A stretch of DNA of 13,850 nt from DATFFO01 sp035250025 (GTDB lineage Bacteria > Actinomycetota > Acidimicrobiia > Spongiisociales > ZC4RG35): assembly GCA_035250025.1 (NCBI GenBank), contig DATFFO010000110.1, forward strand, positions 1-13,850, read 5' to 3'. This document shows positions 6,266-12,894 of the stretch, in pieces (positions within the stretch are counted from its first letter, which is position 1; the number at the start of each line of letters is the position of its first letter). The notes under the pieces were generated by a model, which saw only the letters and a program-made list of their open reading frames with translations, was not told the origin of the DNA and ran no database searches. A program made the position numbers and the translations under genes.

Positions 6266-7795
6266 TCAGCCTCCTTGCATTTCCTCGATCAGGGACTGCT
6301 TGAGCTCCCTCGATGCCGGGCTCAGGGACACGTGATAGACGTGCGGGTTGACGACCCGGCGCACCCCGGCGTCCAGTCGCTCGAGATCGGCGGCCCGTCG
6401 AGCCCGGGCGTCTTCGATGGCCGCCCTCTCGTCGACCGCCGTCCAGGGATCCACCTTTTCGAGGAGCGATTCTCGGTCTGATATCCGATCCGCCGGTAGG
6501 GAGCGATGCACCCCCGGTTCGGTCGGATGGTGCAGCACGACGGGATCTGCCAACTCCTCGCCCTCCTGGGTCAGCACGTCCACGGTGGCCACCCCGCGCC
6601 GGTCATATAGACGCAGCACATCCTTCCGGCCCGGATTGATGACCTTGGCGGGCGTATCGGACAGCTTTATCGCCGGCAGCCAGTTCCCTTCCGATTCGAT
6701 CGAGACGAGCTTGTAGACACCGTCGAGACTGGGGTCGCCCTCGCTGGTGACCATCTTCGTCCCGACGCCGTACACGAGCCGGCGCATGACGGCGCCGGCG
6801 TCCGCCCCATACCGCGGAGCCTCGACCGAGATCTGGTTGAGGATCTGCCAGATCGTCAACTCGTCGAGCCCCGACGACAGGACGATCGGCACCTCGTCGA
6901 AGCCAGCCTCGTCTAGAAGACGCGCCGAACGAACCGCGAGGTGGGCCAGGTCGCCAGAGTCGAGGCGGATCCCGGCGGGACGATGGCCCCCAGATCGAAG
7001 CTCCTCGAACACCGTGATGGCGTTGGGCACTCCTGACTCCAGCGTGTCGACCGTGTCGACGAGCAAGAGACACTCGTCGGGGTACACCTCGGCGTACGCC
7101 CGGAAGGCGCCCAGCTCCCCCTCTCCCAGGGCCATGAACACCTGAACCATGGAGTGGGCGTGGGTGCCCTTCGGGGGAAACCCGACTTCGTGGGAGACGC
7201 CGACCGCCGAGGAGAAGTCGGCGCCTCCGACGAGAGACGCCCGGGAAGCGGCGGTGGCACCCCGCTCGGGACCCCTCCGCATGCCGAACTCGAGCACGAC
7301 CCCACCCTGGGCGGCCTCGACCACCCGCGAGGCCTTGGTGGCGATCAGGGTCTGGAAGTTGAGATGGTTGAGGAGGGAAGTCTCGATGATCTGGGCGAGG
7401 GCGAGCGGTCCTTCCACCACGGTGAGGGGGACGTTGGCGTGGACCACCCTCCCCTCGGGTATCGCTTCGAAGTGGAGGGCGCTGAAGTCGCCTACCTTCG
7501 ACAACCAGTCCAGGAAGTCCTCCCCGAAGATCTGGTGGCCGTCCGGCGTGCGGTGGGCTCGAAGGTGGGCCAATGAGCCCTCGTCGAAGCGGACGGTGCG
7601 CACCCATTCGCTGAACCAGGCCTGCCCGGCGTTGATGCAATAACCCGCCTGATGGCGGCCGTAGTCGGGGTAGCGGCGGAAAAAGTGCTCGAATCTGGCA
7701 GCATTGTCGGCCAGGCCCATCCGGAAGTAGAGCTGGGCCATCGACAGCTGGTATTGGTCCGTAAAGAGGATGCCCTCGGCGATCGATCGGTCCAT
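6266..7795 (-). CDS. pncB: Nicotinate phosphoribosyltransferase
   Basis: Converts nicotinate and PRPP (ATP-assisted) to nicotinate mononucleotide, the entry step of the Preiss-Handler NAD salvage pathway, in the cytoplasm. The 509 residues show family motifs: TDQYQLSM (12-19); EFGMRRG (169-175); GTHAHSMVQ (210-218), whose H214 matches the histidine that is autophosphorylated in this family; RLDSGDL (277-283) in the phosphoribosyl-binding barrel; and YGVGTKMVTS (342-351). Length and motif spacing fit the long bacterial form. The start ATG 7795 has no Shine-Dalgarno sequence, but TACCCT (7808-7803) ends 7 nt before it, suggesting a leaderless transcript. The neighbouring divergent pncA makes its substrate. 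Function is well supported. Confidence 0.96.
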   Translation of the reverse strand: MDRSIAEGILFTDQYQLSMAQLYFRMGLADNAARFEHFFRRYPDYGRHQAGYCINAGQAWFSEWVRTVRFDEGSLAHLRAHRTPDGHQIFGEDFLDWLSKVGDFSALHFEAIPEGRVVHANVPLTVVEGPLALAQIIETSLLNHLNFQTLIATKASRVVEAAQGGVVLEFGMRRGPERGATAASRASLVGGADFSSAVGVSHEVGFPPKGTHAHSMVQVFMALGEGELGAFRAYAEVYPDECLLLVDTVDTLESGVPNAITVFEELRSGGHRPAGIRLDSGDLAHLAVRSARLLDEAGFDEVPIVLSSGLDELTIWQILNQISVEAPRYGADAGAVMRRLVYGVGTKMVTSEGDPSLDGVYKLVSIESEGNWLPAIKLSDTPAKVINPGRKDVLRLYDRRGVATVDVLTQEGEELADPVVLHHPTEPGVHRSLPADRISDRESLLEKVDPWTAVDERAAIEDARARRAADLERLDAGVRRVVNPHVYHVSLSPASRELKQSLIEEMQGG

Positions 7796-7843
7796 CGTCT
7801 GCAGGGTACGCCCAGCTTGCGGCCCCGCCTACGCTCAGATCCC
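7796..7843. promoter_or_regulatory. Divergent pncB/pncA promoters, probably leaderless on both sides
   Basis: The 48-bp gap holds a -10-like TACGCT (7830-7835), 8 nt before the pncA ATG, and on the other strand TACCCT (7808-7803), 7 nt before the pncB ATG. Neither start has a Shine-Dalgarno sequence. A TAnnnT motif at this distance is the mark of leaderless transcripts, which are common in actinobacteria. No convincing -35 hexamer was found, and no repressor operator was recognised. Confidence 0.6.
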
Positions 7844-8428
7844 ATGACGGATTTCGATGCGACGACGGCCCTGGTGGTCGTCGACTGTCAGAACGACTTC
7901 ACCGATCCCGAAGGATCGCTATTCGTGCCCGGGTCTGAGGCAGTGATCGACGAGGTGAACCGCCATGTCGCCGCCGCCGTGGCCGCTGGTTCCCCCGTCA
8001 TCTACACGCAGGACTGGCACCCGCCCTCGACTCCCCACTTCGAGAAGGACGGTGGTATCTGGCCGGTCCATTGCGTCGCCGGGTCATGGGGGGCTGAATT
8101 CCACCCCGGGCTCGTCGTCGGCGGTCCGACCATCCGCAAGGGATCGAACGGCGAGGATGGCTATTCGGGCTTCACCATGCGAGACCCGGAATCCGGCGCC
8201 GACACCCCCACGGAGCTCCACTCGATGCTTCAGGCGCACGGGGCGAGCCAGCTCGTGGTGGTCGGCGTCGCCCTCGACTACTGCGTCAAGGGCACCGCCC
8301 TCGACGGCCTCGAGCTGGGATATTCGGTGACCATGCCGCTGGAGGCCACCGCCGCCGTCAACCTCCAACCCAGTGACGGCGCCGCCGCCGCGGAAGAGGC
8401 AGCCGAAGCGGGAGCGACCGTGGTGTGA
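7844..8428 (+). CDS. pncA: Nicotinamidase (isochorismatase-like hydrolase)
   Basis: Deamidates nicotinamide to nicotinate and ammonia, feeding the divergently encoded nicotinate phosphoribosyltransferase. 194 residues, normal for the family. The catalytic triad is visible: D14 in VVVDCQNDF, K99 in IRKGSNGEDGYSGF and C147 in VALDYCVKGTA. Metal ligands D57 and H59 (YTQDWHP) and H76 (WPVHCV) are present. Alternative isochorismatase-family amidases are possible in principle, but the full triad plus metal site and the pncB neighbour make nicotinamidase likely. The frame is open well upstream, but upstream sequence overlaps pncB antisense; ATG 7844 starts the domain at the right place and has TACGCT 8 nt before it and no SD. 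Confidence 0.95.
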   Translation: MTDFDATTALVVVDCQNDFTDPEGSLFVPGSEAVIDEVNRHVAAAVAAGSPVIYTQDWHPPSTPHFEKDGGIWPVHCVAGSWGAEFHPGLVVGGPTIRKGSNGEDGYSGFTMRDPESGADTPTELHSMLQAHGASQLVVVGVALDYCVKGTALDGLELGYSVTMPLEATAAVNLQPSDGAAAAEEAAEAGATVV

Positions 8429-8641
8429 GGTGTACGCCAGGGCACGTCGAGAGTCACATCTCGCAATCAGCGTGGTCCGTGGCAAAATGGCGTCTCCGGC
8501 CTTTCGACTGCTTGCCTGCAAACTTGCATTCAGGGTCGGCTAACGAGAAGCCCTCGCAGTTGCGGGGGCTTCTCCCTTGTTCTCGGAATCCGTCTGGAGA
8601 CCTACGGAACGCTCGGCGCGGCCGATCTAGCTTGTTGGCAA
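8429..8641 (+). other. Intergenic region after pncA, no gene seen; small hairpins
   Basis: These 213 bases hold no supported reading frame. Directly after the pncA stop is a small hairpin, CGAGA (8448-8452) / TCTCG (8459-8463). A 12-bp palindrome TGCAAACTTGCA lies at 8517-8528, and the strong terminator at 8545-8574 follows. From 8575 to 8627 nothing was recognised. TAGCTT (8628-8633) is a candidate -10 for the next gene. The terminator lies 117 nt beyond pncA, so either pncA has a long 3' UTR or a short RNA is made here; neither can be decided from sequence. Confidence 0.5.
8545..8574 (+). terminator. Strong intrinsic terminator
   Basis: GAGAAGCCCTCGC (8545-8557) pairs with GCGGGGGCTTCTC (8562-8574) over 13 bp with one U-G wobble and an AGTT loop. 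It is followed by CCTTGTTCT, a partial U-tract. It terminates plus-strand transcription from pncA or from a short RNA between them. One of the strongest hairpins in the window. Confidence 0.82.
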
Positions 8642-8911
8642 ATGATCGTGGCTTTCTATATCGAGTGTGCTTGCCCGCCTGACCGCCGAGAGGCCCGGGT
8701 GGCGGGAGGCGACTTCGACTCCGTCGATGACTTCCTCAACAACTACCAGCTGACCCACATCGAGTGCCGGGCTTGCGGCTCGTATTACCAGCTCATCGGC
8801 TACATCGATGAGAACGGGGAAGAACGGATGGTGGCGCCCCCGGTCCGCACGGGCCTTCCGGCACGCCAGCGCCTCCTCTCGTCGTTCCGTTCCAAGTCGC
8901 TCAGCCGATAA
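8642..8911 (+). CDS. Small four-cysteine (zinc-ribbon-like) hypothetical protein
   Basis: 89 residues, not recognised as a named family. Two cysteine pairs, C9-x-C11 (ECACPP) and C42-x2-C45 (ECRACGSYY), are spaced as in small zinc ribbons, with a hydrophilic stretch between them. The C-terminus (68-89) is basic and serine-rich (ARQRLLSSFRSKSLSR), which may bind nucleic acid or be disordered. Codons end mostly in G or C like those of neighbours, so the frame is probably real. No Shine-Dalgarno sequence precedes ATG 8642, but TAGCTT ends 8 nt before it, consistent with leaderless translation. It stands alone between a terminator and the permease gene. No function is proposed; metal binding is inference from the cysteines. 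Confidence 0.68.
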   Translation: MIVAFYIECACPPDRREARVAGGDFDSVDDFLNNYQLTHIECRACGSYYQLIGYIDENGEERMVAPPVRTGLPARQRLLSSFRSKSLSR

Positions 8912-9004
8912 GACGGTGTTGAACAACCGCGGAAGCGGTACTTCTCGTCCGGCAAGGGTTCGATCCCGTCCTAGGGCGCTCCGCGAGGCGGATACCGTGA
9001 CCAT
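8912..9004 (+). promoter_or_regulatory. Upstream region of the permease gene with a hairpin and a leaderless-type -10
   Basis: A small hairpin, ACCGC (8926-8930), GGAA tetraloop, GCGGT (8935-8939), lies 15 nt after the preceding stop and may be a weak terminator. TACCGT (8993-8998) is 6 nt before the GTG start at 9005, matching the leaderless pattern. GAGG (8985-8988) is too far (16 nt) to serve as ribosome site. No clear -35 was found. Confidence 0.42.
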
Positions 9005-10261
9005 GTGTCAGCGACTCCTGACGGCGGCCACCGACCCCACCTAGCCCGCCGGCTCGACCTCTCCGACGCCGTAGCGCTCGGGATGGGCGCCATGATCGGC
9101 GCCGGCATCTTCTCTGCCCTGGGTCCGGCCGCCGGCGCCGCCGGATCCGGCCTGCTGATCGGCCTCGCTTTGGCGGCGGTAGTGGCCTATGCCAACGCCA
9201 CATCCTCGGCACAGCTCGCCGCGGTGTACCCGGAGGCCGGCGGCACCTACGTGTACGGTCGGGAGACCCTGGGTCCCCTGTGGGGTTATCTGGCCGGCTG
9301 GTCGTTCGTGGTCGGAAAGACGGCCAGCCTGGCAGCGATGGCACTGACGTTCGGGGCGTACGCCTGGCCCGAGTTCGCACGGCCGGTGGCAATCGCCGCC
9401 GTGATCGTCGGGACGGCGGTCAACTACCGGGGCGTCGAGAAGACGGCGAGAGTGACCAAGGTGATCGTCGCCCTCGTCCTCGTCACCCTGGCAGTCGTCG
9501 TGTACTCCGCCCTCGCCAACCCTGACAGCACGCCATCCAACGTGTCGGATCTCGCCGGCGTCAGCGTGGGCGGGATACTGCAATCGGCGGGGCTCCTGTT
9601 CTTTGCCTTCGCCGGATATGCCCGCATTGCCACTCTGGGCGAGGAGGTGGTTCAGCCGGAGCGCACCATTCCCAGGGCGATCCCGATCGCCCTCGGCGTC
9701 ACTCTCACCGTGTACGCGGTCGTAGCCGTCTCGGCCCTTGTCTCGGTGGGCCCGACGGCATTGGCGGCGTCGACTGCACCGCTGGCAACGGTGACTGGAG
9801 AAGGGAGCTCATGGGCAGGGAATGTCGTACGGGCGGGCGGCACGCTGGCGGCGCTGGGTGTGCTGCTTTCGCTGCTCGCGGGGGTCAGCCGAACTCTCTT
9901 CGCCATGGCCCGCAACCGGGACCTGCCCGACTGGCTGTCGACCGTCCACCCAATCCACGAGACGCCGCACCGGGCAGAAATCGCCATCGGCCTGGTCGTC
10001 ATCGGCGTGGCCGCGGTCGCAGATCTGCGCGGCGCGATCGGGTTCAGTTCGTTCGCAGTGCTCGCCTATTACGCCATCGCCAATGTGGCAGCCTTCACCC
10101 AACCCCCTGCAGAAAGGAGGTGGCGGCGAGGCTGGCAGGTCCTGGGGATGGTCGGGTGCCTCGTGCTGGCGGTTTCGCTGCCGATGGCGTCCGTGGTGGG
10201 CGGAGCGGTGTTGCTGGCAGTCGGGATGGCGGTCCGGGCGGCGACGGGTCCGAGGGCGTGA
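9005..10261 (+). CDS. APC-superfamily amino acid permease
   Basis: 418 residues, an inner-membrane secondary transporter with about 12 hydrophobic helices. APC signatures: helix 1 with the unwound substrate-binding motif GMGAMIGAGIFSALG (26-40); YPEAGGTYVYGRETLG (75-90) between helices 2 and 3; NYRGVEKTARV (140-150); and the helix 6 region followed by ATLGEEVVQPERTIPRAI (209-226). The loop MARNRDLPDWL (301-311) is also typical. It probably imports or exchanges amino acids by proton or substrate antiport; the substrate cannot be told. The start is GTG 9005. An overlapping ATG at 9003 is in another frame. It ends 12 bp before the convergent anti-sigma-type kinase gene. The absence of a nearby amino-acid-degrading enzyme leaves the role open. 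Confidence 0.93.
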   Translation: MSATPDGGHRPHLARRLDLSDAVALGMGAMIGAGIFSALGPAAGAAGSGLLIGLALAAVVAYANATSSAQLAAVYPEAGGTYVYGRETLGPLWGYLAGWSFVVGKTASLAAMALTFGAYAWPEFARPVAIAAVIVGTAVNYRGVEKTARVTKVIVALVLVTLAVVVYSALANPDSTPSNVSDLAGVSVGGILQSAGLLFFAFAGYARIATLGEEVVQPERTIPRAIPIALGVTLTVYAVVAVSALVSVGPTALAASTAPLATVTGEGSSWAGNVVRAGGTLAALGVLLSLLAGVSRTLFAMARNRDLPDWLSTVHPIHETPHRAEIAIGLVVIGVAAVADLRGAIGFSSFAVLAYYAIANVAAFTQPPAERRWRRGWQVLGMVGCLVLAVSLPMASVVGGAVLLAVGMAVRAATGPRA

Positions 10262-10273
10262 GCGCTCTCCGGC

Positions 10274-10663
10274 TCAGGGGTCCACTGTGGCCGAGAGTGG
10301 TTCGAGGATCATCTCGACGACCTTGCCATCGGCGTGCTCGTCGACCTTCCAGCTCGACGAGATCTTATTGACGATCAGGAGGCCCCGCCCCCCTATCGAT
10401 CGGGGGCCGGAAGGTTTCATCTCGGGGAGCTTGCCGCTCTCATCCGTGACGCGGATCACGATCTTCCCACCCGCCCCCTGCCGGACATCCAGGCCGATGG
10501 GTGTGCCGGCGTGGCGCACGGCATTCGTGACTGTCTCGGTCACCAGGATCTCGGCGTCGTAGACGAGCTCGGCCGGCACGTCCCAGTCCTCGAGAAGCTG
10601 GCGCGTGAACACCCGGGCCCGTCTTGGGCTTCTGGCATCGGGCGACAAGCGAATGACGGCCAT
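10274..10663 (-). CDS. RsbW-like anti-sigma factor / serine kinase (HATPase)
   Basis: 129 residues, the size of single-domain GHKL ATPases of the RsbW/SpoIIAB type. The N-box is ILVTETVTNAVRHA (E43, N47). The G1 box is VTDESG (D74, G77), and the GGRGLLIVNK stretch (91-100) is the G2 box. Such proteins bind and silence a sigma factor, or phosphorylate a STAS antagonist on serine. It is the last gene of an operon with a STAS antagonist (77 bp upstream) and a PP2C phosphatase, giving a full partner-switching cascade. No sigma factor is present in the window, so its target lies elsewhere or is not a sigma factor. ATG 10663 has GAG-rich sequence about 8 nt upstream (GGCTCAGAGATGGCC region), only a modest ribosome site. 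Confidence 0.9.
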   Translation of the reverse strand: MAVIRLSPDARSPRRARVFTRQLLEDWDVPAELVYDAEILVTETVTNAVRHAGTPIGLDVRQGAGGKIVIRVTDESGKLPEMKPSGPRSIGGRGLLIVNKISSSWKVDEHADGKVVEMILEPLSATVDP

Positions 10664-10683
10664 CTCTGAGCCAGGCTAACGCT

Positions 10684-10723
10684 GTCGAGCCGGTTTTCCC
10701 GGTCTCGAGCACCCAGGCTCGAC
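10684..10723. repeat. Inverted repeat between STAS and kinase genes
   Basis: GTCGAGCC (10684-10691) and GGCTCGAC (10716-10723) are perfect 8-bp arms around a 24-nt centre that holds a second possible small hairpin (CCGG 10690-10693 / CCGG 10699-10702). It fills most of the 77-bp gap between two cistrons that should be made in balance. It may set relative expression (attenuation or mRNA processing) or be a weak terminator; this is inference. Confidence 0.45.
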
Positions 10724-10740
10724 GCACGTCGGGTGGCCGA

Positions 10741-11064
10741 TCACTCGTCGTCGCCGAGTTCGAAGTACTCCTTCAGCCCCGCCAGCTCAATGACCCGTCT
10801 CACCCGGGGGTGGGCTCCAGATAGGTGCAGCTGCCCGCCCGCCTCGTCGACCGCTCGCTTTCCTTGCGCGATCACGCCCAAGGCAGTGGAGTCGATGAAC
10901 ACGACCTGTTCGAGGTCGACGAGGATCTTGGGGCTTCCCATCACTTCGTTCAGGACGTTGCGCAGGCTCTCGACGTTGCCGAAGTCGAGCTCGCCGCCGA
11001 GGGTGATCTCTACCTCGTCATCCAGACGGGCGACCCGGATCATCATCTCGTTGGGAAGCACCAT
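10741..11064 (-). CDS. STAS-domain anti-sigma factor antagonist (RsbV/SpoIIAA-like)
   Basis: 107 residues, one STAS domain. The conserved region VVFIDSTALGVIAQGKRA (54-71) contains the phosphorylatable serine S59, followed by the usual helix; GGELDFGNVESL (23-34) and LHLSGAHPRVRRVIELAG (79-96) are also typical. Unphosphorylated, it binds the RsbW-like kinase and frees that kinase's partner; the upstream PP2C phosphatase restores this form. The start ATG 11064 is preceded by AGGAGTGG within about 12 nt. The gap to the phosphatase gene is 34 bp, consistent with one operon. Confidence 0.93.
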   Translation of the reverse strand: MVLPNEMMIRVARLDDEVEITLGGELDFGNVESLRNVLNEVMGSPKILVDLEQVVFIDSTALGVIAQGKRAVDEAGGQLHLSGAHPRVRRVIELAGLKEYFELGDDE

Positions 11065-11098
11065 GTTTCACCACTCCTGTCTCGGTCCGCGTTCGCCG

Positions 11099-12697
11099 TC
11101 AGTCTCGGCCACCCTTTACCCGGAGGGCGAGCAAAACCACATCATCTCGGGGCGGCGTGTCTATACCCGCCATCAGCCCGTGCAAAACGGCGTTCAATTC
11201 CTCGCTTTCGGCTCCCTTGAGGACCCGGGCGAGGGCCTCCGTGTCGGGCTCGGCGGTGATGGAAAAACCATCCGTGTAGAGAATTAGCGTGTCTCCGGGG
11301 TCGAGACGTCGAGTCTCGATCGTCGGGGAGATCGAGTCGAGTACACCGAAGGGTGGGCATGGAGTCCCGAGCAGCGAGATCTCACCAGCGGCCGTGATGA
11401 CAATCGGCGGTGGGTGGCCTGCCAGGGCAACGCTGACCACCGGCTGCTCCCCCGGCTCGATGACCAGCCAGGCGAGGGTGCACATCCGTGCTGGGCGTTC
11501 GGCGAGGAGGACGTCGTTGACCTGGCGGAACACGGTGTCGACGTTGTGTCCCAGCGCGGCGGTTGTACGGACGGAATGGCGCACGATGCCGACGCTGGCG
11601 GCGGCGGGGATCCCCTTGCCTTCGATATCTCCGACGAACACCAGGTACTTGTCCCCAAGGGGAACCACGTCGTAGAAGTCGCCGCTCGCCCCGCTGATAT
11701 GCGCTTGCGGCTCGAAAAGGACTGCAAGATCGAAGCCGGGGACTGGCGGGAGCTGCCCGGGTCGAAGACCGCGCTGGAGGAGGTCGGCGGTGTGGTGCTG
11801 GTGACTGAAGAGCAATGCATTGGCCAGTGCTACACCTGACCGCCGGGCGACCTCGGTCAGCAATCCGCGATCGGCTTCTAGCACTGCGGCGGACGCGACC
11901 ACGGTCAACGTCCCGACCATCCGCTCTCCTGCCCGGAGTGCCAGACAAGCAACGCGAAAATCCTGGGGACTGGCGTCGTAGGTTCTCATGTCCAGGTCTT
12001 CGGGTTCGGCGAAAAGGATGTTCGCCCCTGAGTCGACCAGCCGCGACTGCAGCTTGGGGACCGTGAGGAGATCGAAGTGGGACTCAGCTCCCCTGACAGC
12101 CCTGGGGGCGACGCTTCGAAGGATTCCGGCGTCATCCACGACGTGGACGGACGCTGCCGAGCAGATGGCTGGGACCAGTAATCCCACCGTCGCCTCCACC
12201 ACCTGCTGTGGATCGAGAGAAGAACCAATCGAGCCCTGGAGGGCGGTCATGAGCGTTCTGACTCGTTCCTCTCGCACTTCTCCTGTGATGTCGAGGACGA
12301 AGTTGAGCGCCCAGACCACGTTCCCGTCGTCGTCCTTGATCGGACTGGCTCTCACACTCGACCACCGGATCTCCGCTCCGCCGAGGCGCCGGTAACCGAC
12401 GACCGCCTCCGCCACCGGTTCACCTGCCATCACGCGTCGTCCTGGCAGGTCATCGGGGGACACCGGCCGGCCACCCGAGTCAATCATCTCGTAGCCGGCC
12501 AACAGGTCACTGGGGTTGGCGCGGATCATCTCCTCGCCCGAGGCGAGCCCGACCATCGACGCAGCCCTGTCATTGGCGTAGATGAGGCGGCCGGACCGGT
12601 CCTGCACAGTCACGCCTTCCACGGCATGACGAAACAGCACGTCGAGGACGTGCCGGTCCTCTGCCATTGCAAGTTCTATGAACCGATCGCCCGGCAT
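11099..12697 (-). CDS. PAS-GAF-PP2C (SpoIIE/RsbU-type) serine phosphatase
   Basis: 532 residues, cytoplasmic (no membrane helix seen). PAS domain about 15-140 (DRSGRLIYANDRAASMVG, ending ALNFVLDITGEVREER); GAF domain about 155-297; SpoIIE-type PP2C domain about 320-527. Metal-site aspartates are visible: SGASGDFYDVV (D340, D343), VGDIEGKG (D357), LILYTDGF (D476) and RDDVVLLAL (D518/D519). The enzyme should dephosphorylate the adjacent STAS antagonist on serine in response to a small-molecule, redox or other signal read by PAS/GAF. It heads the operon phosphatase - antagonist - kinase. ATG 12697 has AGGA about 8 nt upstream. The ligands of PAS and GAF cannot be read from sequence. Confidence 0.95.
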   Translation of the reverse strand: MPGDRFIELAMAEDRHVLDVLFRHAVEGVTVQDRSGRLIYANDRAASMVGLASGEEMIRANPSDLLAGYEMIDSGGRPVSPDDLPGRRVMAGEPVAEAVVGYRRLGGAEIRWSSVRASPIKDDDGNVVWALNFVLDITGEVREERVRTLMTALQGSIGSSLDPQQVVEATVGLLVPAICSAASVHVVDDAGILRSVAPRAVRGAESHFDLLTVPKLQSRLVDSGANILFAEPEDLDMRTYDASPQDFRVACLALRAGERMVGTLTVVASAAVLEADRGLLTEVARRSGVALANALLFSHQHHTADLLQRGLRPGQLPPVPGFDLAVLFEPQAHISGASGDFYDVVPLGDKYLVFVGDIEGKGIPAAASVGIVRHSVRTTAALGHNVDTVFRQVNDVLLAERPARMCTLAWLVIEPGEQPVVSVALAGHPPPIVITAAGEISLLGTPCPPFGVLDSISPTIETRRLDPGDTLILYTDGFSITAEPDTEALARVLKGAESEELNAVLHGLMAGIDTPPRDDVVLLALRVKGGRD

Positions 12698-12894
12698 GTT
12701 CCAGTCCTGCCAGGGGCCCAGCGGACCCGAGAGGGAGCAACGGTACTGCCCCGACCCCGACGTTGACGCAGGTGCTGCGCCAAACGCGTGTTTGCGGTCG
12801 TGGGAACCGTGGTAGTCGGGTCCTGGGATTGGGAACGAGAACCGGGCTGCGCCGTGGCGCCGTAGAGGTCGTTGCAGCGATTAGGGAGCCATTC
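12698..12894. promoter_or_regulatory. Divergent upstream region, phosphatase operon versus secreted protein gene
   Basis: The 197-bp gap carries no supported gene. On the minus strand TACCGT (12746-12741) could be the -10 of the phosphatase operon, with a GTCGGGG doublet just upstream. On the plus strand GTTTGC (12790-12795) and GGTAGT (12811-12816), 15 bp apart, loosely recall a stress-sigma (sigma-B type) promoter, but the match is weak. GGGAACC/GGGAAC occurs twice (12802-12808, 12831-12836). A proper ribosome site (AGGGAG) precedes ATG 12895. Confidence 0.35.

Noticed and set aside
8956..8967. GGGTTCGATCCC, resembling a tRNA T-loop.
   Set aside because: The T stem pairs at only two or three positions, and no acceptor, D or anticodon arm could be assembled around it.
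10113..10122. AAAGGAGGTG, a perfect anti-SD match inside the permease gene.
   Set aside because: No ATG, GTG or TTG with a supported frame lies 5-12 nt downstream. It encodes part of a charged loop between helices.
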